Shown here: positions 1 to 6,662 of the stretch, piece after piece | Layout: each line of letters opens with the position of its first letter | Position numbering within the stretch: position 1 is the first letter of the stretch | Origin: JBAZLV01 sp041650055 | Lineage (GTDB): Bacteria > Nitrospirota > UBA9217 | Assembly (NCBI GenBank): GCA_041650055.1 | Contig: JBAZLV010000014.1 | Location: 1-46,968, forward strand | DNA length: 46,968 nucleotides | Direction of reading: 5' to 3' | Made by a program: the position numbers and the translations under genes | Notes under the pieces: model-generated | Databases searched by the model: none | Told to the model about the DNA's origin: nothing | Seen by the model: the letters and a program-made list of their open reading frames with translations, nothing else

Positions 1-2
1 CT

Positions 3-653
3 GCTCTGGGGCTTGCGGGTCTCTTGCATGATATCGGAAAAGTGAATATTCCGCATGAAATCATCAACAAGCCTGGCAATCTGACGGATGCAGAATGGAT
101 GTTCATCAAGCGGCATCCTATTGAGGGAGCACTTATTCTGGCTGATGTTCCTGCGATTTCAAAATTAGCCATGATTGCCGCCTTTGAGCATCACCAGCAT
201 AGTGATGCCAAAGGATATCCGGCTATTGATAATCAACTGCAGCAGCATCCGTTTTCACAGATTATTTCCCTTGCCGATGCATACGATGCACTGACTGCGG
301 CACGAGTGTACTACAAAGTTCAAATACCGCCCGAGCAAGGGATTCGCATTCTTATCAAGAAACGAAATAACTTTAATCCGACATTGGTGAAGGCTTTTGT
401 CAATATGATGGGAATATTTCCTATCGGAACTTTGGTTAAATTGGATACCGGTGAAACAGGAATAGTGGTTCGGCAGAGCAAAAATCTCATGCGACCATCC
501 ATTCTTCTTCTCACCCGATTTGATGGTTCTGAAAAACAGGAGGGAAGGGAAATTCCTCTCCTTGAAAACCAGGGAGGCCGATATACAAGAACCATTATCG
601 GCACTATCGACAATCATGTTGCAAAGGTCGATGTAAAAAAATATCTTCTTTGA
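3..653 (+). CDS. HD-GYP domain protein, 3' part (c-di-GMP phosphodiesterase family)
   Basis: The gene enters from the left edge; the frame is open from base 3 and its true start lies outside. The visible part opens with GLLHDIGK, the HD metal-binding motif, followed by a KRHP segment and EHHQHSDAKGYP, the HD-GYP signature with Glu replaced by Gln after the two His. LADAYDAL follows. These features mark an HD-GYP hydrolase that linearises c-di-GMP. The last 80 or so residues form a small beta-rich C-terminal domain with no family I recognise. It lies 28 bases upstream of five PilZ proteins on the same strand, so enzyme and receptors are probably co-transcribed. The family call is firm; activity cannot be judged without the N-terminus. 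Confidence 0.88.
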   Translation, partial: ALGLAGLLHDIGKVNIPHEIINKPGNLTDAEWMFIKRHPIEGALILADVPAISKLAMIAAFEHHQHSDAKGYPAIDNQLQQHPFSQIISLADAYDALTAARVYYKVQIPPEQGIRILIKKRNNFNPTLVKAFVNMMGIFPIGTLVKLDTGETGIVVRQSKNLMRPSILLLTRFDGSEKQEGREIPLLENQGGRYTRTIIGTIDNHVAKVDVKKYLL

Positions 654-681
654 CAAATCGTTTCGATCGAACATATCTTCT

Positions 682-1428
682 ATGACAGAATCAGCGCCAG
701 ACAGATGCGATACACGAAACCGTTTTCTTCTTGTTGTAGACAGCGATATTACCACCCTGTCTCAGACCAGTAGAATTCTTGAGCGGTTTCACTATCAGGT
801 ATTCAAAGCAGCATCGGCTGAAGAGGCACTTCAGATGGCGACCGTAGCATTGCCTGCCGTCATTATTACCTGCCTTGCCTTAAAGGGAATGAATGGTCTG
901 GAATTGATAGAAGAGTTGAAGCAGTATTCTGCAACTGCTCCCATTCCTGTTATAGCATTAAGCAGACAGGATGATTTTTTTGTAAAAAAGCGTTGTTTGG
1001 AATTGGGAGCGGTCGATTGCCTGAAGTTCCCGGTACTTCCTGAAGAATTGTATCGTGTCATTCAGTCGTCAGCAGAGAAAACGCCTCGAAAAAGCATGCG
1101 TATTCAGACGGTTCTTCCGATAAAAATTCATACTCCTGAGGAGAGAGCAGAAGAACAGATGACACTTGAACTCTCCGCGAGCGGATTATTTTTGCCTCTT
1201 CCATCGCATTCTCAAATCAAAACAAATCTTGCTTTGGATCTTGCATTACCAGGTCGCCGTGTGTCTGCTGAAGCACGAGTCATTTACGTTTGTGATTCCA
1301 ACGAGGGTCCATGCCGGAAACCAGGTGTCGGGCTTGAATTTACCCGAATCAGTTCAGAAGACAAGGAGCTTGTTCACCGTTTTATCGTTCACGAAATAAC
1401 TGAAGAAATGGATTATAGCCATTCCTGA
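682..1428 (+). CDS. Degenerate receiver-PilZ protein, paralogue 1 of 5
   Basis: A 248-residue protein with an N-terminal CheY-like fold (about residues 14-130) and a C-terminal PilZ domain (about 134-242). The acidic pair is present (VVDSD, D20 and D22), but the phosphoacceptor position in VIITCLALKGMNG is Cys64 and the usual Lys before Pro is Phe116, so phosphorylation is unlikely. PilZ has RxxxR (R136-R140); the second motif reads ELSASG, with Glu in place of the usual Asp or Asn. It is the most diverged of the five copies. The PilZ part resembles the Myxococcus-type paralogous PilZ family. Inferred role: a c-di-GMP receptor carrying a non-phosphorylated interaction domain. The ribosome site is weak. 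Confidence 0.85.
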   Translation: MTESAPDRCDTRNRFLLVVDSDITTLSQTSRILERFHYQVFKAASAEEALQMATVALPAVIITCLALKGMNGLELIEELKQYSATAPIPVIALSRQDDFFVKKRCLELGAVDCLKFPVLPEELYRVIQSSAEKTPRKSMRIQTVLPIKIHTPEERAEEQMTLELSASGLFLPLPSHSQIKTNLALDLALPGRRVSAEARVIYVCDSNEGPCRKPGVGLEFTRISSEDKELVHRFIVHEITEEMDYSHS

Positions 1429-1460
1429 TATACAAACTATTTGTACCGCCCCAATGCTTT

Positions 1461-1474
1461 TATAGTATACTATA
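1461..1474. promoter_or_regulatory. Perfect 14-bp AT palindrome upstream of the second PilZ gene
   Basis: TATAGTATACTATA is its own reverse complement and lies in the 120-base gap before the second paralogue, the only long gap in the array. It contains several -10-like hexamers (TATAGT, TATACT), with a poor TTGTAC at 1441-1446 upstream. It could be an operator over an internal promoter, or a chance AT palindrome. No terminator was seen in this gap. Confidence 0.3.
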
Positions 1475-1548
1475 GTATTGGATTAAAATTAACGGTTCAT
1501 TAAAACTCTTATATTTCAGCGTGTTAATGCTATGGGGGAGGGGCCAGA

Positions 1549-2307
1549 GTGGACCATCAGAAAACGGAAAGGACATCTCTGTATGTTCGGAAAAATCGGT
1601 ATGTACTTGTTGTCGACAGCGACGCGCATTTGCTATTTTACACAACTACGCTCTTAAAACGGTTCGGATACGAAACCTCCTCCGCAGGTATTGCAAAAGA
1701 AGCTGTTTACATGGCATCCATGGCGGTTCCGTCTCTTATCATAACTGCGCTTGACCTTAAAGACATGTATGGTTTGGACCTGATCCAGCATTTGAAAAAA
1801 GGGCAGGCATTTTCGGATATTCCCTTTATTACATTGCGAAGACAGGGAGATATTTCCGGAGAGAAACGAAGTCTTGAACTGGGTGCCAGTGAATGCCTTT
1901 ATCAACCTGTTGCACCAGAACGGCTTTATATTGCCGTTCAGACAGCGACTGAGATACGGCCTCGCAAAAGCATCCGGCTTAAAACAACGCTTCCGGTGCG
2001 AGTAACGAATATGCCGCATAATGATATAGAAAGCACAACAACATTGGATTTATCGGAGGGTGGAATGTTCCTGCGATCTTCTGAACCTGCGGAAGTAAAT
2101 GCCCGCCTTTCAATCCAGATAAATTTACATGGTGAAATTATTCCCGTGGACGCAGTTGTTGTTTACTCGTATAAGATAGCGGGAGGACCACATCTTCAGC
2201 CCGGCATGGGGCTTGAATTTGTGCACATCGAGCCTCGATCTCAAGAACTTATCCGTCGTTTTGTGAGAAGTGAGGTTACCCAGGGAATTGTGCCTATGAA
2301 CGCCTGA
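1549..2307 (+). CDS. Degenerate receiver-PilZ protein, paralogue 2 of 5
   Basis: A 252-residue paralogue. I use the GTG at 1549 because a strong purine-rich ribosome site (GGGGGAGGGG, 1534-1543) sits just upstream and the frame then matches its neighbours. The receiver-like domain keeps D23 and D25 (VVDSD), but the phosphoacceptor is Ala67 (LIITALDL) and the conserved Lys is Gln (YQPV). PilZ motifs are intact: RKSIR (RxxxR) and DLSEGG (DxSxxG), so c-di-GMP binding is likely. It has a 120-base leader containing an AT palindrome, so it may have its own promoter. The next gene follows 26 bases after the stop. Confidence 0.87.
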   Translation: MDHQKTERTSLYVRKNRYVLVVDSDAHLLFYTTTLLKRFGYETSSAGIAKEAVYMASMAVPSLIITALDLKDMYGLDLIQHLKKGQAFSDIPFITLRRQGDISGEKRSLELGASECLYQPVAPERLYIAVQTATEIRPRKSIRLKTTLPVRVTNMPHNDIESTTTLDLSEGGMFLRSSEPAEVNARLSIQINLHGEIIPVDAVVVYSYKIAGGPHLQPGMGLEFVHIEPRSQELIRRFVRSEVTQGIVPMNA

Positions 2308-2333
2308 TCAATGGCGTTCCTGACTGATTACGT

Positions 2334-3092
2334 ATGGCAGAGCCGAAACCAACAGAACCCATAGAGGTCTCAGATCGGAGAAATAATTTTCTTCTGGTCG
2401 TTGACAGCGATCTTACCAACTTGAAATATACATCGACACTTTTAAGACGGTTCGGGTATACGATTCATACTGCTACAAGTGTTGGAGAAGCGCTCGCTGT
2501 TACCGGAGCAAAAGTGCCGTCACTGGTTATTACATCCCCATGGCTTAAGGACGTGGACGGGCTTGAGCTGATGAAAAAAATAAAAAACGATGCACGAACA
2601 GCCGGCGTTCCCTGTCTTGTGCTGACGAGACATGGAGATTTGTTTCAGGAAGCCCGCTATTTTGAAGCCGGAGCGACAAATTGTCTGTCGCATCCCGTTC
2701 CGGCTGACCTCCTGTACCGGGCCGTGCAAGCGGTTTTGGAATTACGGCCTCGCATGAATATCCGTATCCGCACACGCCAGATAGTGATTCTCAAGAATGC
2801 TGCTCTCACCGTTCAAAGCGATATGTATACTCTGGAACTGTCGGAGCAGGGCATGTTTCTTCGAATTTCGGAACCAATGGATGTCGGTACTCTTGTGCAA
2901 CTCGAATTAAATCTTGAAGGAGAGCTGCTTCCTGTTGAAGCGAAGGTACTGTACCGGCATGAAACGGCCCATGGACCTTATCAGGAACCCGGAATGGGAT
3001 TGGAATTTATTCAGATTGCTCCTGATGACCGAAATAAAATCAGAACATTTATCATTCGGGAAATCATGCAGGGGATTACTCCGGCACGGTAA
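2334..3092 (+). CDS. Degenerate receiver-PilZ protein, paralogue 3 of 5
   Basis: 252 residues with the same two-domain plan. The receiver acidic pair D24/D26 is kept. The phosphoacceptor is Ser68 (LVITSPWL) and the Lys position is His (SHPV). The PilZ domain has RMNIR (RxxxR) and ELSEQG, where Glu replaces the first Asp of DxSxxG; binding may be altered but the arginines remain. Spacing to its neighbours is 26 and 20 bases, typical of an operon. No output domain other than PilZ is visible, so any effect must come through protein contacts. The ribosome site upstream of this ATG is weak. Confidence 0.86.
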   Translation: MAEPKPTEPIEVSDRRNNFLLVVDSDLTNLKYTSTLLRRFGYTIHTATSVGEALAVTGAKVPSLVITSPWLKDVDGLELMKKIKNDARTAGVPCLVLTRHGDLFQEARYFEAGATNCLSHPVPADLLYRAVQAVLELRPRMNIRIRTRQIVILKNAALTVQSDMYTLELSEQGMFLRISEPMDVGTLVQLELNLEGELLPVEAKVLYRHETAHGPYQEPGMGLEFIQIAPDDRNKIRTFIIREIMQGITPAR

Positions 3093-3112
3093 GCAAAGCA
3101 AGGAGCGATAGT

Positions 3113-3871
3113 ATGGGTCAGCATAAGTTGTCTTTATCATCTCGAGCAGATCGAAAAAGCAGATTCCTCCTTGTGGTGGACAGCAACACCAGCAATCTTC
3201 TCTATACGTCTACGCTGTTGCGCAGGTTTGAGTATCAAATTTACATGGCAAGGACAGCAAGTGAAGCACTTGCCATTACTGAAGTTGCAGTGCCCTCCCT
3301 CATCATTATCGATCAGAATTTGACCGATATGGATGGGAATGATCTGCTGCAGATATTTAAGCATAATCCGAGAATTTCATTCGTTCCGGTGATCACGTTG
3401 AGGAAAAACAGTGATCTTCTGGGTGAAAAGGCCAGCAAGGAACGAGGCGCCGCCTACTGCCTGAATGAGCCGGTGATGGCGGATCAGCTGTATCGTGCTG
3501 TTCAGGCATTGGTTGAAACGCATCCGCGAACGAATATCCGTATCCGGACGCTCCTTCCTGTTCAGGTGCATACGAATCCGCTTACCGGCATTGAAGGAGC
3601 ATGTACTCTTGATCTTTCCGAGCATGGGATGTTTCTCCGAACGACCCGGCCGGCTCCGGTAAATACCCGACTGGTCTTCCAAATCAATTTATACGGACAG
3701 ATTATCCGCGCGGAAGGTGTTGTCTTATACAGCAACCGGACTGCCGGAACTCCGTATACGGAACCAGGGATGGGACTTGAGTTTGTCCGTATTACCCAGG
3801 AAGACCAGGATTTTATCCGCCAATTTATCAGAAACGAAGTGATGAGAGGAATTATTCCGGGCGTTGCATGA
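3113..3871 (+). CDS. Receiver-PilZ protein, paralogue 4 of 5 (only copy with a phosphoacceptor Asp)
   Basis: 252 residues. It is the only copy that keeps Asp at the phosphorylation position (D67 in LIIIDQNL). However, the second residue of the acidic pair is Asn25 (VVDSN) and the conserved Lys is Glu (NEPV), so Mg-dependent phosphorylation is still doubtful. PilZ motifs are complete: RTNIR (RxxxR) and DLSEHG. AAGGAG lies about 8 bases before the ATG. It may be the copy closest to the ancestral response regulator, or one on which Asp was retained by chance. Inferred role: c-di-GMP receptor. Confidence 0.87.
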   Translation: MGQHKLSLSSRADRKSRFLLVVDSNTSNLLYTSTLLRRFEYQIYMARTASEALAITEVAVPSLIIIDQNLTDMDGNDLLQIFKHNPRISFVPVITLRKNSDLLGEKASKERGAAYCLNEPVMADQLYRAVQALVETHPRTNIRIRTLLPVQVHTNPLTGIEGACTLDLSEHGMFLRTTRPAPVNTRLVFQINLYGQIIRAEGVVLYSNRTAGTPYTEPGMGLEFVRITQEDQDFIRQFIRNEVMRGIIPGVA

Positions 3872-3912
3872 GTTAACGCCACAACACGTATTTCAATAAA
3901 AAGGAGATGCAT

Positions 3913-4629
3913 ATGCCCGAACAGCAACTAGGCAGCAGATCAGATGTCGATGCCAGAAAAAACAGGTTTCTGATGCTGGTTGAGCATGATTCACATGAGC
4001 TCTCATATCTGTCGACCCTCCTTCAAAAATTCAATTATCCTTCGTTTAAAGCTGTGACTGCCCGTGAAGCGCTTGAAACAGTGACCGCGGCAGTTCCTTT
4101 CCTGGTGATTACCTCTCTTGAGCTTCCGGATATGCACGGGATTCCCCTCATTGCGGTAAGCAAAAAAGAAGATGCGGGAATCCGCCAGCACTGTTTCGAC
4201 CTGGGAGCAGTCGGCTGCCTCTATCATCCGGTCGATCCGGAAACGCTTTATCGGATTGTCCAGGTGGCTGTCGAAAAAAATCCGCGATCCTGCATGCGAA
4301 TCAGGACCGTTCAGCCGGTTAAAGTGAATGATACGAGGCATGACAGTTTTTACGGCGCCTATACGCTCGATCTTTCCAAAAAAGGAATGTTTCTCCGGAC
4401 GGTGCATTCTGCCGCGCTACATTCCCAGCTTCTGCTCGAGCTGGATTTGAACGAAGTGGTCATTCCTCTGGAAGCTGAGGTTTTATACTGCTGCCACGCG
4501 GATGAAGGCCCGTATAAAGAATCAGGAATCGGGCTCAAATTTACTCAGATTAAGCCGAAAGATCAGGACTATATTGATCAATTCATTAAGGAGAAGATTG
4601 CCCGGGGAGTTATTCAAGGGACTGCCTAG
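3913..4629 (+). CDS. Degenerate receiver-PilZ protein, paralogue 5 of 5, with receiver deletion
   Basis: An upstream ATG at 3907 directly abuts AAGGAG (3901-3906); the ATG at 3913 has a 6-base spacing and is preferred, giving 238 residues. The acidic pair is changed to VEHD (E24, D26), the phosphoacceptor is Ser68 and the Lys position is His. Compared with the other four copies, about 15 residues are missing after Gly76, removing helix alpha-3 and joining the loop straight to beta-4. PilZ motifs are intact (RSCMR, DLSKKG). It is the last gene of the array and has the most eroded receiver, which suggests that the PilZ part is what selection maintains. Confidence 0.86.
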   Translation: MPEQQLGSRSDVDARKNRFLMLVEHDSHELSYLSTLLQKFNYPSFKAVTAREALETVTAAVPFLVITSLELPDMHGIPLIAVSKKEDAGIRQHCFDLGAVGCLYHPVDPETLYRIVQVAVEKNPRSCMRIRTVQPVKVNDTRHDSFYGAYTLDLSKKGMFLRTVHSAALHSQLLLELDLNEVVIPLEAEVLYCCHADEGPYKESGIGLKFTQIKPKDQDYIDQFIKEKIARGVIQGTA

Positions 4630-4653
4630 AAAGCAGAGATTTACATTGAGAAT

Positions 4654-4669
4654 TGTGATATGTATCACA
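4654..4669. promoter_or_regulatory. CRP-like operator centred at -41.5
   Basis: TGTGATATGTATCACA matches the E. coli CRP consensus TGTGA-N6-TCACA at every defined base, and the arms extend to 8 bp (TTGTGATA/TATCACAA, 4653-4670). Its centre (4661.5) is 41.5 bases upstream of the start predicted from the TATACT box, the classic class II activator position. The regulator could be any CRP/FNR-family protein; none is encoded in this window. Confidence 0.75.
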
Positions 4670-4690
4670 AACGCGTCTTTCCCGCTCTGC

Positions 4691-4696
4691 TATACT
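4691..4696 (+). promoter_or_regulatory. -10 box of an activator-dependent promoter
   Basis: TATACT is a near-consensus -10 element. The hexamer 17 bases upstream (4668-4673, CAAACG) does not resemble TTGACA and overlaps the end of the CRP-like site, as expected for a class II activated promoter. The predicted transcript start is near 4703, leaving only a 16-base leader before the ATG at 4719. Confidence 0.6.
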
Positions 4697-4718
4697 CGAC
4701 TTGATACGTGCGAATACT

Positions 4719-5261
4719 ATGAAAAATCAGGATAACCATACAAAATCAGACGTTCCTTCAGGCCATTCGTTAAACGACCACATACGGGATCTAAAACCGA
4801 TCGAGTATATTCGAACCATTAACGGATATCTTCTCAAAGCGGACCGAAGAAGCGCATATGCCGTGGCTCAACAGGCAATGATCCTGTATCCTGACGAGCC
4901 GTTTATTCTTTCCTTATACGGCAGCCTTCAGGCTGTTCTTGACAAAAAATACCGGAGCGGCGTTGATAATTGCACGAAGGCACTGTCACTTCTTAAACGG
5001 AAGAAAGGCACCGGCAAGGAAATGCTCTACCCGGTTCTTTATCTGAATCTTGGCAGAGCCTACTCAGCTGCGGGAAAAAAGAGGAATGCGCTTACCGCAT
5101 TCAAGCAGGGGCTTGTGTATGATCATGAGCACGCAGGACTCTTAAAAGAAGTGAAAAAAATGGGTACCCGCAAAACCCCGCCGCTATCCTTTCTTGACCG
5201 CTCAAACCCCGTGAACAAACTTCTTGGGAAAATGCTGGGCAAAAAGAAGCCAAAACACTGA
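4719..5261 (+). CDS. TPR-like repeat protein
   Basis: 180 residues from the ATG at 4719; an upstream in-frame TTG at 4701 would fall at or before the predicted transcript start. The body is alpha-helical with TPR-type segments: one around YAVAQQAMILYPDEPFI, then YPVLYLNLGRAYSAAG followed by NALTAFKQGLVYD, which matches the TPR pattern well. The C-terminus is very basic (KKKPKH). No signal peptide or membrane segment is seen. It follows the PilZ array but has its own promoter with a CRP-like site, so it is probably regulated separately. Likely a protein-protein adaptor; partner unknown. Confidence 0.75.
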   Translation: MKNQDNHTKSDVPSGHSLNDHIRDLKPIEYIRTINGYLLKADRRSAYAVAQQAMILYPDEPFILSLYGSLQAVLDKKYRSGVDNCTKALSLLKRKKGTGKEMLYPVLYLNLGRAYSAAGKKRNALTAFKQGLVYDHEHAGLLKEVKKMGTRKTPPLSFLDRSNPVNKLLGKMLGKKKPKH

Positions 5262-5313
5262 TTCAGAAAAGATTGTTCTTCTCTTTGAAGAATCTCTATT
5301 CTCATTTCTTCTC

Positions 5314-5343
5314 TTGATTTCAAGCAATCGTTCCGTATATAAT
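5314..5343 (+). promoter_or_regulatory. Promoter for xseB-ispA
   Basis: TTGATT (5314-5319), an 18-base spacer and TATAAT (5338-5343) form a good sigma-70 type promoter 47 bases before the xseB ATG. No operator palindrome was noticed around it. Confidence 0.6.
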
Positions 5344-5389
5344 AAAAAATTGCCGGACGCAGTATCTACACCGGCGGAAGGTATGAGCG

Positions 5390-5623
5390 ATGGCAGAAAA
5401 GGGTTTTGAGGCGTCACTTGCGCGACTTGAAAAGATAGTTCAAGAATTAGAGCAAGGTGATCTTGAGCTCGAAAAATCCCTCAAGCTTTTTGAAGAAGGT
5501 ATAAAATTGTCCCGTCTATGCAATAAACGACTGGAAGAGGCTGAGCGGAAGGTTGAGATTCTGGTAAAAGATTCATCCGGACTGCTGACACCAAAACCGT
5601 TCTCGGAAGAGGGAAACGGCTAA
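5390..5623 (+). CDS. xseB: Exodeoxyribonuclease VII small subunit
   Basis: 77 residues, the usual size for XseB. The sequence begins FEASLARLEKIVQELEQGDLELE and continues with SLKLFEEGIKL and a helix rich in CNKRLEEAE, the standard XseB coiled helices (motifs abbreviated). XseB binds XseA to form the nuclease that degrades single-stranded DNA into oligonucleotides in the cytoplasm. xseA is not in this window. A 45-base gap leads to ispA; the xseB-ispA-dxs order is widespread and supports the call. The start has GGCGGAAGG upstream. Confidence 0.93.
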   Translation: MAEKGFEASLARLEKIVQELEQGDLELEKSLKLFEEGIKLSRLCNKRLEEAERKVEILVKDSSGLLTPKPFSEEGNG

Positions 5624-5668
5624 ACAGATGCAAGCGGATCGTCGATATTAAGTTGGAGTAAAGCATCT

Positions 5669-6559
5669 ATGGATATAAAAGCTTATCTTGCAAAGAAGAA
5701 GGATATCATTGACAAGTCTCTGGATACGCTTGTTCCGCGCGCTACAACCTTTCCTCCGTCTATTCATGAAGCCATGCGGTATAGTTTGTTTGCCGGAGGC
5801 AAGCGCGTTCGGCCGATTCTGGCAGTTGCTGCCGCCGAGACCCTTGGGGTCAAAACAGCCGGTTTGCTTCCTCTTGCCAATGCAATAGAACTTATTCATA
5901 CGTATTCATTGATTCACGATGATCTTCCTGCAATGGATAACGATGATTTTCGCCGCGGACGTCCTACCTGCCACAAGGTCTATGGTGAAGCAATTGCCAT
6001 TCTTGCAGGAGATGGGCTGCTCACCCTTGCATTTGAAATACTGTCCGATGCTACGCGTCTAAAAAGCATTTCTCCGGCAAGGCTGCTTCCCATTATTAAA
6101 GAACTTTCAACAGCTTCAGGTGTATTCGGGATGGTTGGCGGCCAGGTAGTTGATATGGAATCCGAAGGTACAGATGTTGATTTTCCCACCCTGGAATATA
6201 TTCATACGCATAAAACCGGGGCCTTAATACGGGCTTCAGTCCGTATTGGTGCTTTGTATGCAGGTGCAGGAAAACGTCAATTGAGCGCTTTGACCAGGTA
6301 TGGTGAAATGGCAGGACTTGCTTTTCAGATCGCTGATGATATTCTTGATATTACCGGAACCCAGGAAGAAATCGGGAAAGATGTGGGAAGCGATCTGAAA
6401 AAGGACAAAAAAACATACCCGAGTTTTTACGGACTTGAGGAATCGCGCCGTCGTGCTGTGGAAGTTGTGGACAATGCCGTGAATGCTTTAAGGGATTTTG
6501 ATCGAAAGGCCGATCCGTTGCGAGCATTGGCGAAGTACATTATCCAGAGAGTAAATTGA
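5669..6559 (+). CDS. ispA: Polyprenyl diphosphate synthase (farnesyl/geranylgeranyl type)
   Basis: 296 residues, the usual length for short-chain trans-prenyl synthases. The first aspartate-rich motif is DDLPAMDND and the second is DDILD; GGKRVRP near residue 45 binds the diphosphate of IPP. The enzyme condenses DMAPP or longer allylic diphosphates with IPP to give FPP or GGPP. Chain length cannot be fixed from sequence by eye. It sits between xseB and dxs, so a precursor-making and a precursor-using step share one locus. An AT-rich inverted-repeat element begins directly after the stop codon. Confidence 0.94.
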   Translation: MDIKAYLAKKKDIIDKSLDTLVPRATTFPPSIHEAMRYSLFAGGKRVRPILAVAAAETLGVKTAGLLPLANAIELIHTYSLIHDDLPAMDNDDFRRGRPTCHKVYGEAIAILAGDGLLTLAFEILSDATRLKSISPARLLPIIKELSTASGVFGMVGGQVVDMESEGTDVDFPTLEYIHTHKTGALIRASVRIGALYAGAGKRQLSALTRYGEMAGLAFQIADDILDITGTQEEIGKDVGSDLKKDKKTYPSFYGLEESRRRAVEVVDNAVNALRDFDRKADPLRALAKYIIQRVN

Positions 6560-6564
6560 GAAAA

Positions 6565-6655
6565 TGTCAAATTACAAAGTTCAAATAACAAATGAAATCT
6601 TACTTACATGCAAGATGGTTTGAACTTTGAATTTTAAAATTTGAACTTATTCAAG
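6565..6655. repeat. AT-rich imperfect inverted-repeat element A
   Basis: The 103-base ispA-dxs gap is almost filled by two AT-rich arms. The left arm contains CAAATTACAAAGTTCAAATA; the right arm read on the other strand contains AAGTTCAAAT twice. The same words (CAAATTACAAA, CAAATAACAAAT) recur in the lspA-lgt gap. This looks like a small dispersed non-coding element, possibly a hairpin-forming one. No promoter stands out; the dxs ribosome site (AAGAGG) lies at its right end. Confidence 0.55.
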
Positions 6656-6662
6656 AGGTCTT

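Noticed and set aside
669..680. A second LexA box (GAACATATCTTC) upstream of the first PilZ gene
   Set aside because: It matches GAAC-N4-GTTC except for one base, but no promoter surrounds it, it touches the start codon region and the gene has no link to DNA repair.
255..755. A 166-codon frame on the minus strand opposite the HD-GYP gene
   Set aside because: It is antisense to a clear coding region with a recognisable domain, has no family features and no ribosome site.
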